Assembly (NCBI RefSeq): GCF_025264685.1
Contig: NZ_CP073721.1
Coordinates: 859,001-923,000, forward strand
Reading direction: 5' to 3'
DNA length: 64,000 bases
Source of the DNA: Dactylosporangium roseum
GTDB lineage: Bacteria; Actinomycetota; Actinomycetes; Mycobacteriales; Micromonosporaceae
Shown here one piece after another: positions 19,577-26,712 of the stretch. Numbering within the stretch: position 1 is the stretch's first letter; each line of letters begins with the position of its first letter. A program made the translations under genes and the position numbers. The notes beneath the pieces are model-generated. The model saw only the letters and a program-made list of their open reading frames with translations, did no database searches and had not been told where the DNA came from.

Positions 19577-20401
19577 ATGAGTGATCTCATCGATGAGCAC
19601 CTCGAATGGTGCGAAGAGATCGGGCTCAGCCCGAACACCATCAGCATGCGCGGCTACGTCCTGCGCGACATCGACCGGCACCTCGTCTCGATCGGCGTCG
19701 TCGACGGCGTCGAGGCGGCACGGCCGTCCGAGATCAGGCACTTCATCAGCACCAAGAACAGCCGGGCGTGGCGGCACAACATCCGCAACCACCTCAACGC
19801 GTTCTTCGTCTGGGCGACGGTCGAGGCCGAAATCCTGGACTGGTCGCCGATGGGCAAGGTGCCGCGTGTCCGGGTGCCCGCGAGAGTCCCGAAACCGGTC
19901 GACGGGCATCTTCTCAACCGGATCGTGGAGGAGTCCATCCCGGTCTGGCGGCTGGTCGCGATCCTCGGCGGCTGGGCCGGACTGCGTGACTGCGAAATCG
20001 CCCGCCTGAGCCCGGCAGACGTGGGCGTCGAGTCGCTCCGAATCCTCGGCAAGGGCGACAAGATCGGCGAGGTCGATCTACACCCCAAGGTCCGCAACGA
20101 GCTGGACCGATACCTGGGGGAGGAGCCGTACGTCGTGCAGGCGGGCGGCCGTGCCGACCCACGGTGGATCTCCAGGCGAGGAGGCGAGTACTACAAGACG
20201 CTCACCGGGAAGCGGATCACCCCGCACATGTTCCGGCACTCGTTCATCACTGGCGTGCTCGCCGCGACCGGGAACCTCGCGACCGCGCAGGCCGCGGCTC
20301 GGCACTCCAGCATCACCAGCACCGTCGGGTATGCCGCTTTGGTGAACGGGGAGCGCCGGCGTGGAATCCTCGCGCTCCCCGATCATGCCGATCCCGCCTG
20401 A
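19577..20401 (+). CDS. int: Tyrosine recombinase, prophage integrase
   Basis: A 274-residue small phage-type integrase. An N-terminal SAM-like core-binding domain (residues 1-90) is followed by a catalytic domain with the RKHRHY set: Arg in GWAGLRDCEIARL, Lys in GKGDK, HMFRHSF, ARHSSITSTVGY with the distal His and the nucleophile Tyr. It would integrate and excise the element that fills the rest of the window. It lies at the left end, and the attachment site should be within about 200 bases upstream, where no tRNA gene is seen. A bidirectional terminator follows. Confidence 0.9.
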   Translation: MSDLIDEHLEWCEEIGLSPNTISMRGYVLRDIDRHLVSIGVVDGVEAARPSEIRHFISTKNSRAWRHNIRNHLNAFFVWATVEAEILDWSPMGKVPRVRVPARVPKPVDGHLLNRIVEESIPVWRLVAILGGWAGLRDCEIARLSPADVGVESLRILGKGDKIGEVDLHPKVRNELDRYLGEEPYVVQAGGRADPRWISRRGGEYYKTLTGKRITPHMFRHSFITGVLAATGNLATAQAAARHSSITSTVGYAALVNGERRRGILALPDHADPA

Positions 20402-20426
20402 TAGCAGTACCGACAGGTAGCAGTAT

Positions 20427-20464
20427 CGCGCCCCCGCTGGCCAGATCTGGTCAGCGGGGGCGCG
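20427..20464. terminator. Bidirectional terminator between integrase and convergent gene
   Basis: A 13-bp perfect stem (20427-20439 with 20452-20464), continued by a further few pairs around AGATCT. It sits between the integrase stop and the stop of the opposing gene, serving both. Confidence 0.85.
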
Positions 20465-20471
20465 AGTCGTT

Positions 20472-20756
20472 CTATCGGGTGCGGCGAGGGCGGCGCCCGG
20501 GGTGGAAGTTGAGGGTGACGCTCTCGATGATGTTGGGGATGACGCTGCGGGAGGCGATCAGGATGCGGTCGACCTCACCGTTTGAGACCATGGCGTTCGC
20601 GGAGATCCATCCGTCGCTGCCGTCTGGGGGATCGGCTGCGGTCGCTGCGATCTCGTACTCGGCCAGCCCTTCGGTGATCTCCACGCAGGCCGCGCGTTGC
20701 GTTTCGATCTCCTCGGCGGTGCCGCGGGCATACATGACCAGCCGCACTGCGGACAT
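20472..20756 (-). CDS. Small resolvase-like protein, probably non-catalytic
   Basis: A 94-residue protein starting at ATG 20756 with GGAGG upstream. The opening VRLVMYARGTAEEIETQRAAC resembles the first strand and helix of serine recombinases (YARVS...Q...C), and GEVDRILIASRSVIPN resembles the later conserved strand. The catalytic serine position reads G/T, so I expect no recombinase activity. It may be a regulatory or excision-factor remnant. Similar short proteins occur in integrated elements of actinomycetes, but this recollection cannot be checked here. Confidence 0.45.
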   Translation of the reverse strand: MSAVRLVMYARGTAEEIETQRAACVEITEGLAEYEIAATAADPPDGSDGWISANAMVSNGEVDRILIASRSVIPNIIESVTLNFHPGRRPRRTR

Positions 20757-20971
20757 GAGGCTCCTCCCTCTCGTCGTTGCCACGTGCTGGCAGCGACGGG
20801 GGAAGGGCGTCGTTGCCCTCGCGGTTAGATCCGGCAGCCCTCCCCGGGACTTGTGTCGGATCCCCGACAGTTAACTGCGGGTGAACACCAGGTTACGCAC
20901 CAGTAAAACGTCTGATCAATCCACCAGATGGGTGACGCAGAACCACTTGACCGGACGCTTGCTTCCGGGCA

Positions 20972-21232
20972 TCAGCGGGCGGACTGACCCTCGCCCGGCT
21001 CCTCTTGCGCGGCCTTGGCCTGCCGGAGCGCGTTCAACTCACGGCGGACGTCGGCGGGGTTGCAGGTGCGATGTCTGCTGGCCGGTTTGTTGACGGTGCG
21101 GATCTGGCCCTTGACGAGCATCAGGTGCATCTTCGACCGGCTGACGCCGAGCAGCTTCGCGGCCTCGCCGGGCGTCAGCCACTCGCCGGCGTTGAGACGC
21201 CGTTCGAGTCCGGCCGCGTCCGCGTTGACCAT
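20972..21232 (-). CDS. HTH excisionase/BldC-like DNA-binding protein
   Basis: An 86-residue protein with a MerR-like winged helix (WLTPGEAAKLLGVSRSKMHLMLVKGQIRTV) as in excisionases and BldC. Position next to the integrase suggests an excision/directionality factor or lysogeny regulator. It is divergent from the next membrane-protein gene. Longer upstream starts in the same frame have no ribosome-binding site. Confidence 0.7.
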   Translation of the reverse strand: MVNADAAGLERRLNAGEWLTPGEAAKLLGVSRSKMHLMLVKGQIRTVNKPASRHRTCNPADVRRELNALRQAKAAQEEPGEGQSAR

Positions 21233-21331
21233 GCGCCCTGCCCTTGTTGTCGGTTGCGTCGCATCGTACCGATCGTGCACGGCGTTTGCGATCACCAGGG
21301 CTGTCACCCGTCGAGTATTGCCTAACGTTCG

Positions 21332-21345
21332 CGTTGTGCACAACG
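21332..21345. promoter_or_regulatory. 14-bp perfect palindrome in divergent promoter region
   Basis: CGTTGTGCACAACG is perfectly palindromic and lies in the 138-base gap between the divergent HTH gene and the 21371 gene. A partial match, CGTGCAAC, follows at 21353. It is a likely operator for an element-encoded regulator, possibly the adjacent HTH protein. Confidence 0.6.
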
Positions 21346-21370
21346 TCCACATCGTGCAACACTGTCCGGC

Positions 21371-22546
21371 ATGACCAACCACCCGTCGACCAACCAACCG
21401 GCACTCGACCCGACCGACCAACCCCCGGTTGACGGTCGGGCAGCCAACCGGTTGGGTGCGCTGTTCTACTCCGTGGTTGCCGTGGTTGCCCTGGTTGGCC
21501 AGGCCGGAGCTGCGGTTGGTTGGCTTCACTGGCCGGTTGTGTTCGCGGTGGTTGCTGTCGCCGCGCTGGAGTTGGGCGGGATCGTCCTGTCGGTGATCGC
21601 CGACCAGCGGCGCCGGTTGGGTGAGCGGGCCATCGCCGCCCGGTTGCTCTCGGCGGCGGTTGCCTGCTTCGCGGTTGGGCTCAACTGGTTCGGTCACGGC
21701 GAGAAATTGGCCGCCGGTTTCTTCGCCGGTTTCTCCGCCCTCGGCTACCTGGTCTGGTTGATCCAGTCAGGCAACCGGCGCCGCGACCAGCTCCGCGCGA
21801 CCGGGATGCTCCCGCCCGTACCACCCGCCTACCCGGTTGGTCACTGGATGCGGAATCCGTGGATCACCTCCCGGGCCCGGCAGCTCGCGCTCGCCGACAC
21901 CAGCCTCGGCCTGTACCCGTCGCTTGACCTGGCCCGGGATCAACTCCGGACCGAGCAGCGGGAGCGGGCGATCGCCGAGGTGTTGCGGAAGGAGCTCGCG
22001 AAGAGCGGCGACCGGTTGGCCGCGAAGATCGCGGTCACCACCTACGACCTCGACCAGGTTGCCGCCCGGTTGCGCGACCAGGCGGACTACAGCGGGCTGA
22101 CCTCGCTGGTTGCTGCGCGGCTCGACCCGACTCGGTTGCTCAACCAGCAACCGGCGGTCGGGTTGGCCCTGCCAGCAGCACCAACCACCCAACCAGAGAT
22201 CCCGGTCGACCAGCCCTCGACCGAGCCGGAGCCGACCACCCAACCAGAGGTCGCGCAACCGAGGGTCGAGCAACCGGCGGTCGCCGAACCGTCCAACCGG
22301 GGGTCGAGCAACCGGCACCGGTTGGAGGTGGTTGGCGAACGGGCCGCGGTCCGCAACGCCCGGGTGCTCCGCGAGATCTACCCAACCGGCCTCCCGGAGG
22401 TTGAGCGTCAGATCCGCGACCGGACCGGTTGGTCGAAGGTGCGCGTCGAGGCGGCGGTTGCTGCCTACCTCGCTGGCGAGGACCTGCCGGCGGAGTCCGG
22501 TGGCGACGCCGACGATGCGGACCCTGAATTGGCCGCTACCGCATAG
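21371..22546 (+). CDS. Membrane protein with GGTTG-saturated coding sequence
   Basis: A 391-residue protein: hydrophilic Pro/Thr/Gln N-terminus, four hydrophobic segments between about residues 28 and 135 (for example LGALFYSVVAVVALVGQAG and WPVVFAVVAVAALELGGIV), a cytoplasmic helical region, a TTQPE/VEQPA-rich linker and a C-terminal HTH-like stretch (TGLPEVERQIRDRTGWSKVRVEAAVAAYL). I do not recognise a family. Its place upstream of the FtsK-like gene recalls spread/transfer membrane proteins of conjugative elements. Its codon use is abnormal: valine is often GTT before G, creating dense GGTTG pentamers. Confidence 0.6.
   Translation: MTNHPSTNQPALDPTDQPPVDGRAANRLGALFYSVVAVVALVGQAGAAVGWLHWPVVFAVVAVAALELGGIVLSVIADQRRRLGERAIAARLLSAAVACFAVGLNWFGHGEKLAAGFFAGFSALGYLVWLIQSGNRRRDQLRATGMLPPVPPAYPVGHWMRNPWITSRARQLALADTSLGLYPSLDLARDQLRTEQRERAIAEVLRKELAKSGDRLAAKIAVTTYDLDQVAARLRDQADYSGLTSLVAARLDPTRLLNQQPAVGLALPAAPTTQPEIPVDQPSTEPEPTTQPEVAQPRVEQPAVAEPSNRGSSNRHRLEVVGERAAVRNARVLREIYPTGLPEVERQIRDRTGWSKVRVEAAVAAYLAGEDLPAESGGDADDADPELAATA
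21374..22460. repeat. Dense GGTTG / CAACC pentamer array inside a gene
   Basis: By hand count there are about 26 GGTTG and 16 CAACC in roughly 1.1 kb. About two or three in total would be expected for random 70 percent GC DNA. The first about 50 bases carry only CAACC, 21425-22140 almost only GGTTG, and 22140-22390 mostly CAACC, so there are runs of polarity. The neighbouring 1.2 kb downstream has essentially none. The array could be a binding region for the FtsK-like translocase encoded 1.3 kb downstream, or an origin/partition region. This is inference. Confidence 0.65.
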
Positions 22547-22633
22547 ACCGCGAGGGCGCGGCCACCAGGCATAGGAAACCGGGCCGCGCCCTCGCTCCCC
22601 TACCCTCCCCTACCGAAATAGGAGAAGTAGTTC

Positions 22634-22897
22634 ATGGAGTCTACGGCGATCCTTGCCTGGATCCACGCAACCGACGGCAGGAGAGAGGTCTGGCCGGTCG
22701 GCCGGTACCTGGTCGACCTCGACCTGGCCCCGTCCGCTGTCGCCCGTACCGCCGACCGGCTGAACCGGATCGCGGAGCAGGTCGCTGCCGACGATCTGGT
22801 GCACGGCGACCCGGGCCGCTATCAGGTCGAGGTCGTCGATTTCCACAGCCGGGAGACGCTCTTCCGCTGGATCTACACACCGGACGGTGGGCTGTGA
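22634..22897 (+). CDS. Small hypothetical protein of the transfer-like cluster
   Basis: 87 residues, ATG after AGGAG. Soluble, acidic and Trp-containing, with no motif I recognise. It overlaps the next GTG start by 4 bases, so the two are translationally coupled. Confidence 0.6.
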   Translation: MESTAILAWIHATDGRREVWPVGRYLVDLDLAPSAVARTADRLNRIAEQVAADDLVHGDPGRYQVEVVDFHSRETLFRWIYTPDGGL

Positions 22898-23469
22898 TCA
22901 GCTACCTCGCTGCGCCGGTCGACGCCCCCAGCGACTCGATCATGAACGCATCCGCCGTGTTCATGGCCCTGCTGCTCGCCTTGATCCTGGACTACTCGGC
23001 CGCGGGCTCAACCTCGCTCCGCGACAAGATGATCCTGGTTTTCGGCACGCCAGCCATCTATTGCGGCTGGAACGAAGGCCCCCTCGACATCTGGATCGTC
23101 CAACAGATCTCCAACGGGATGGACTGGCTCCTCGCCCACTCCGGCGCGCTCCATTTCGCCGGGGTCTCATCGGTGCGGGTCATCGGCATGATCAGCGGCT
23201 GCCTGTTCGTCTACGCGGTGTTCGCCCTGCTGCCGAACAAGATCAAGGCGGTGATGGGCAAGCGGGCGGCGTGGCTCGGCAAGGCCGTGTCGTGGAAGTT
23301 GCCGGAGACCACCGGCCGCATCAATTTCAAGCTCTGGGCCGTCGCCGCTGCTCTCGGCCTGTTCGGCGATCTGGCGCGCGGCGCTGTCGGTGGCCCTGTC
23401 GTCCCGGCGATCAAACTCGCCGCCCAGCTCGTCAACTGGGTGCTCTCGTGGGCCTTCGGAACGGAGTGA
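22894..23469 (+). CDS. Membrane protein of the transfer-like cluster (SpdB-like by position)
   Basis: 191 residues with hydrophobic segments near 22-35, 45-58, 90-110 and 145-188. GTG start coupled to the preceding gene. Conjugative elements of actinomycetes carry multi-spanning spread (Spd) proteins just upstream of the FtsK-like transfer gene, and this protein occupies that place. I see no sequence signature proving it. Confidence 0.55.
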   Translation: MISYLAAPVDAPSDSIMNASAVFMALLLALILDYSAAGSTSLRDKMILVFGTPAIYCGWNEGPLDIWIVQQISNGMDWLLAHSGALHFAGVSSVRVIGMISGCLFVYAVFALLPNKIKAVMGKRAAWLGKAVSWKLPETTGRINFKLWAVAAALGLFGDLARGAVGGPVVPAIKLAAQLVNWVLSWAFGTE

Positions 23470-23476
23470 GTGAGTC

Positions 23477-23758
23477 ATGGGTGACTGGTATGGCACCGCC
23501 GCGCTGATCCTCGCCGTCGTTGTGTTCGTCGCCGGGGTGTACGTCTGGGAGCGCCGTGGCACGGCGGGAAACCCCTCCCCTACCCCACCGCTCGCCGAGG
23601 ACCTCGAAGAGTTTCCGCAGGTAGACGAGCCGCAGAAACCGATCGTCCAGCGGCAGGGTAGGGGAGGGGAGCGGCGCCTGGACACATCCCCGAAGGGCGT
23701 CCGGGGCGCCTGGATCAGGCCGACCAGCGGCGACTGGGACGACGACGATGACGACTGA
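23477..23758 (+). CDS. Single-span membrane protein
   Basis: 93 residues: an N-terminal transmembrane helix (ALILAVVVFVAGVYVW) followed by a Pro-rich hydrophilic tail ending in a run of Asp. It overlaps the start of the FtsK-like gene by 11 bases. It may be a membrane partner of that translocase (inferred from coupling). Confidence 0.55.
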   Translation: MGDWYGTAALILAVVVFVAGVYVWERRGTAGNPSPTPPLAEDLEEFPQVDEPQKPIVQRQGRGGERRLDTSPKGVRGAWIRPTSGDWDDDDDD

Positions 23759-25238
23759 GCACCCGTTCACGTCCAGACTGGCCGGGCTGCTCGGGACCGC
23801 GGTCGACCGCACCCGCGCGGCAGCCAGGAGCGCAGCCCCGGCGAAATCGCGCACCGACCCGGTGTCCGCCGCCATTGCCGGCGTCCTCGCGGAGTTCAGC
23901 GTCAACGCCGCCGTGGAGGGACGGCTGGACGGCCCGACCGTCGCCACGCACCTCATCCGCCCGGCCGCTGGCGTGAAGGTCGCCGCCGTTCGCAGGCTGG
24001 AGCCGAACATCGCACTCAAGCTAGGCACCGAGCAGATCCGTGTCCTGCCCGTCGTCGCCGGGCGTCCCGGCGTGATGGGCGTGGAGGTGCCGCTGGCCCG
24101 GCGCGTGCCGGTCGGACTGCCGGACCTGCTCGTGGACCTGCCGCGGCAGGGACGACTGCTGGTGCCGTTCGGCCGCGGCACGGCCGGGGCGCCGGTCGTC
24201 GTAGACCTGGCCGAACTGCCGCACCTCCTCGTCGCGGGCGAGACCGGCGGCGGAAAAAGCGGCGTCCTGAACGCGATCATCTGCTCGCTGCTGTCGAGGA
24301 ACACACCGCGAGGGTTGGGACTGCTGCTCGTGGACCCGAAGCGGGTCGAGCTGTCCGCGTACCGAACGGTTCCGCACCTGGTGACGCCGATCGTCACCAA
24401 CCCGAAGAAGGCGGCCGACGCCCTCGACTGGCTGGTCGGCGAGATGGAGGACCGGTACGAACGGCTCGAGGCCGCCGGGGTCCGCAACATCGGCGAATAC
24501 AACCGGGCTGCGGCGCGCGACGAACGGCTCCGGTACCTGGTCGCGGTCGTCGACGAACTCGCCGACCTGATGATGGTCGCGCCGAAGGACGTTGAGGGGT
24601 CGGTGGTGCGTCTGACGCAGCTCGCGCGGGCCGCCGGCATCCACGTCGTCCTGGCCACGCAGCGGCCCAGTGTCGACGTGGTGACCGGCCTGATCAAGGC
24701 GAACATGCCGGCTCGGCTGGCGTTGCGCACGTCATCGATGGTCGACTCGCGGGTCATCCTCGACGAGCCGGGCGCGGAGAAGCTCCTCGGCAAAGGTGAC
24801 GCCCTACTGCGGGCGCCGGGGACGTCGGGTGCGACCCGGCTGCAGTGCGCCTTGGTGACCAGGGGCGAGATCGCCGAGGTAGTGGCCGCCGCGGAGACGT
24901 TCGGCCCGCCCCGGCAGGCGACGCCGCCCGCCGCCGACCGCACCGCCCCTGCTGCCCCTGCCGTGGCGGCCGCCACAGTCATTCCCACCGACCCGCCCGG
25001 CGGCAGCGACCTCGAGCTGCTGGTGCAGGCGATCGAACTGGTCGTCACCAGCCAGTTCGGCTCGACGAGCATGCTCCAGCGCAAGCTACGGGTCGGGTTC
25101 GCCAAGGCCGGTCGGCTCATGGACCTCATGGAGCCGCTCGGGGTCGTCGGCCCGCCGAACGGCTCGAAGGCCCGCGACGTGCTGATCAAGGCCGACGAGT
25201 TGCCAGAGGTGCTGCAACGCCTGCGCGGCGTCGTCTAG
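23748..25238 (+). CDS. FtsK/SpoIIIE-type DNA translocase with gamma domain
   Basis: A 496-residue double-stranded-DNA pump. It has Walker A GETGGGKSG near residue 165, LLVDPKRVELSAY, Walker B YLVAVVDELADLMM near residue 265 and the conserved LARAAGIHVVLATQRPSVDVVTG. The last 75 residues (DLELLVQAIELVVTSQFGSTSMLQRKLRVG) form the winged-helix gamma domain that in FtsK reads KOPS and in TraB reads clt repeats. It has no transmembrane segments of its own, so the three small membrane proteins upstream may anchor it. Such proteins mediate conjugal transfer in actinomycete integrative elements. In a phage genome it is unusual. Confidence 0.88.
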   Translation: MTTEHPFTSRLAGLLGTAVDRTRAAARSAAPAKSRTDPVSAAIAGVLAEFSVNAAVEGRLDGPTVATHLIRPAAGVKVAAVRRLEPNIALKLGTEQIRVLPVVAGRPGVMGVEVPLARRVPVGLPDLLVDLPRQGRLLVPFGRGTAGAPVVVDLAELPHLLVAGETGGGKSGVLNAIICSLLSRNTPRGLGLLLVDPKRVELSAYRTVPHLVTPIVTNPKKAADALDWLVGEMEDRYERLEAAGVRNIGEYNRAAARDERLRYLVAVVDELADLMMVAPKDVEGSVVRLTQLARAAGIHVVLATQRPSVDVVTGLIKANMPARLALRTSSMVDSRVILDEPGAEKLLGKGDALLRAPGTSGATRLQCALVTRGEIAEVVAAAETFGPPRQATPPAADRTAPAAPAVAAATVIPTDPPGGSDLELLVQAIELVVTSQFGSTSMLQRKLRVGFAKAGRLMDLMEPLGVVGPPNGSKARDVLIKADELPEVLQRLRGVV

Positions 25239-25311
25239 CCCCACGCCATTCCAGGTTTTCGGCGCCGCACCTGCGGCTGTCCGACCATGCCCCAAATGTG
25301 AGGAGATGTCC

Positions 25312-25725
25312 ATGAACAGGACCACGCGAAGGATCTTGGTGGCGGGGGCGGTGTCGCTCGCGGCATCGTTCGTCGCCCCGAACCCTGCGCACGCGGAGAC
25401 CACCCCCGGCATGCCCGCGAAGTGCTACCAGTGGCCTCTCCAGCGGCTCGACGTCGCCTGGTCGTCGGGAAAGCTTTTCCGCACCGACCCGATCGAGGTC
25501 ACCCCCGGCAGCCCCTGCGCCGACATCAACGTGCGGGCAGTCCTCGACGTGGACGGCCGGCCGACGTGCCGGACGCTGCGGGTCGTGTTCGACCAGACCG
25601 GCGCCAAGGGTCGGTGGCGCCGGGTGTGCAAGCGGTGGGTGGTGCTGTACCGCGGCGCCGAGGAGGGCGATGTCTACCGGATCGAGTCCAAGGGCCGGCC
25701 GTCGACGGTCGGCGTTCGGGGCTGA
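25312..25725 (+). CDS. Secreted small protein with Sec signal peptide
   Basis: 137 residues. The N-terminus is Arg-rich (MNRTTRR), followed by a hydrophobic core and the cleavage site AHA-ET near residue 30. The mature part has four cysteines, likely two disulfides, and many Arg/Trp residues. I choose ATG 25312 because GGAG is 6 bases upstream. The earlier ATG at 25306 abuts it. Function unknown, and a surface or exclusion role is possible. Confidence 0.6.
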   Translation: MNRTTRRILVAGAVSLAASFVAPNPAHAETTPGMPAKCYQWPLQRLDVAWSSGKLFRTDPIEVTPGSPCADINVRAVLDVDGRPTCRTLRVVFDQTGAKGRWRRVCKRWVVLYRGAEEGDVYRIESKGRPSTVGVRG

Positions 25726-25827
25726 CAAGAGAAGGGCAACAGCATCCAAGGAGGAGCAGGGAGCACCCAGTCCCGCACTGAGCCAAGCGTGACGGAATAA
25801 AGGAATCATCACCTCAAGTTGCGAACG

Positions 25828-25860
25828 CGGCCGGTTCCCCGACCTCCCGGGAACCGACCG
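25828..25860. terminator. Convergent terminator hairpin
   Basis: A stem of 12 pairs with one mismatch (25828-25839 with 25849-25860) between a plus-strand and a minus-strand gene. Its base begins with ACGCGGCCGG, the same start as three other hairpins in this region. Confidence 0.6.
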
Positions 25861-25878
25861 TGCTCGCGTGTCGGGTGT

Positions 25879-26187
25879 TTAGGCGTCCTGGAGCTCGCGC
25901 ACGATGCGGCGAGTCGGACGGAACGTCGGCCAGTCGGGAGTGCCGCAGCCGACAGCATGGAGCGCCGTGCGAACGTCGCCGAGGAACGCGGCGACAGCGG
26001 CCTCGAAGGTGTCAGCCTCGAAGCTCGCATCGATCTCAGCGGTCCGGTCAGCGATGCGAGCAGCAAGGTTGTGCTCGCGTCCGATGGCATCGAGTTGGAC
26101 GGCGATCTCTTCGATGAACGCCTCGAACTGCTCGTCGGTGCCGTTGCCCTCGAACAGGATTTCGACCGCGAGGTTGACCTCGGCCAT
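25879..26187 (-). CDS. Putative antitoxin partner of a HicA-like protein
   Basis: 102 residues starting at ATG 26187 after AAGGAGG. It begins with a beta-strand/helix pattern (MAEVNLAVEILFEGN) followed by acidic amphipathic helices. It starts two bases after the stop of the HicA-like gene, so the pair is co-translated. The role as antitoxin is inferred from arrangement and acidity. I see no DNA-binding HTH. Confidence 0.4.
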   Translation of the reverse strand: MAEVNLAVEILFEGNGTDEQFEAFIEEIAVQLDAIGREHNLAARIADRTAEIDASFEADTFEAAVAAFLGDVRTALHAVGCGTPDWPTFRPTRRIVRELQDA

Positions 26188-26189
26188 CT

Positions 26190-26411
26190 CTAAGCCTCCT
26201 TCCAGCACGTGGCGCGTCCGAGTTGGTCGATCAAGTTGCGCGTGTAGTTGGCCCCGGAGGGGGTGCAGTTGACCATCTTCATGCACTTTCGTGGGCACGG
26301 GCACTTCATCTTGAAGTACCTGTCTCCCCCTCCTGTGACGATCCAACCCTTCCCTTCCGCCTGCTTGAGTACCGCCTCAAGCTCCTTGACCCGGTGACGT
26401 TTGCGTAACAC
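26190..26411 (-). CDS. HicA-like small basic protein (candidate toxin)
   Basis: 73 residues, GTG start. The pattern is helix (RVKELEAVLKQAEGKGW), two strands (YFKMKCPC), then TPSGANYTRNLIDQLGRATCW. It resembles HicA double-stranded-RNA-binding mRNA interferases, although the histidine expected on the first strands is replaced by a CPCPRKC segment. If functional it would cut mRNA. Altered loss of the catalytic histidine argues for caution. Confidence 0.4.
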   Translation of the reverse strand: MLRKRHRVKELEAVLKQAEGKGWIVTGGGDRYFKMKCPCPRKCMKMVNCTPSGANYTRNLIDQLGRATCWKEA

Positions 26412-26602
26412 TGCGTAAACGCCTCTCGTAGTGTTGAGGTTACACGTGACGAAGGTTGCGCGACATGCCCGAGCAGCGACTTGACACTCGTCCGGAGATA
26501 TGTCACACGGTCGAACCGGACACGACGGCCAGTACCACCCGACGGCGTCGCCAAGGAGTCGCTTTCCGTGACCCTAGACCTCACCTGCGCGTGACACAAA
26601 GA
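26412..26602. other. Non-coding regulatory stretch
   Basis: No supported gene. The left part must contain the promoter of the minus-strand HicA-like pair. It has TAACCT on the minus strand about 25 bases before the GTG, and GCGTAAAC and GTTACAC half-sites resembling the operator at 26676-26694. Confidence 0.4.
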
Positions 26603-26641
26603 CGCGGCCGGTCCGACTCCCGAAGGAGCGGACTGGCCGCG
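26603..26641. terminator. Hairpin insulating the 26.7-kb promoter
   Basis: An imperfect 16-bp inverted repeat (base CGCGGCC at 26603-26609 with GGCCGCG at 26635-26641, one bulge) immediately upstream of the promoter. It belongs to the same hairpin family as 25828, 28432 and 29043. Confidence 0.55.
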
Positions 26642-26643
26642 CT

Positions 26644-26694
26644 GTGTAAACCAACTTGCCACACTTCCCGTACCCGTGTAAACTAACTTTACAC
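26644..26694 (+). promoter_or_regulatory. Promoter overlapped by GTGTAAA operator
   Basis: -35 TTGCCA (26656-26661), 17-base spacer, -10 TAAACT (26679-26684). A perfect dyad GTGTAAA-N5-TTTACAC (26676-26694) covers the -10, and a direct half-site GTGTAAACCAACTT lies 32 bases upstream (26644-26657). This is the pattern of an autorepressed gene, and the HTH protein downstream is the candidate repressor. Confidence 0.7.
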
Positions 26695-26712
26695 ACGACA
26701 GGGAGGTGCGAG

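Noticed and set aside
19410..19577. Exact attL core
   Set aside because: Only one end of the element is in the window, so the repeated core cannot be identified; no tRNA 3' end is seen here.
20427..20464. Hairpin as attP arm
   Set aside because: Its perfect stem between two convergent stop codons is better explained as a bidirectional terminator.
26456..26686. 76-codon plus-strand frame before the 26713 gene
   Set aside because: It runs through the hairpin and the promoter/operator and has no ribosome-binding site.
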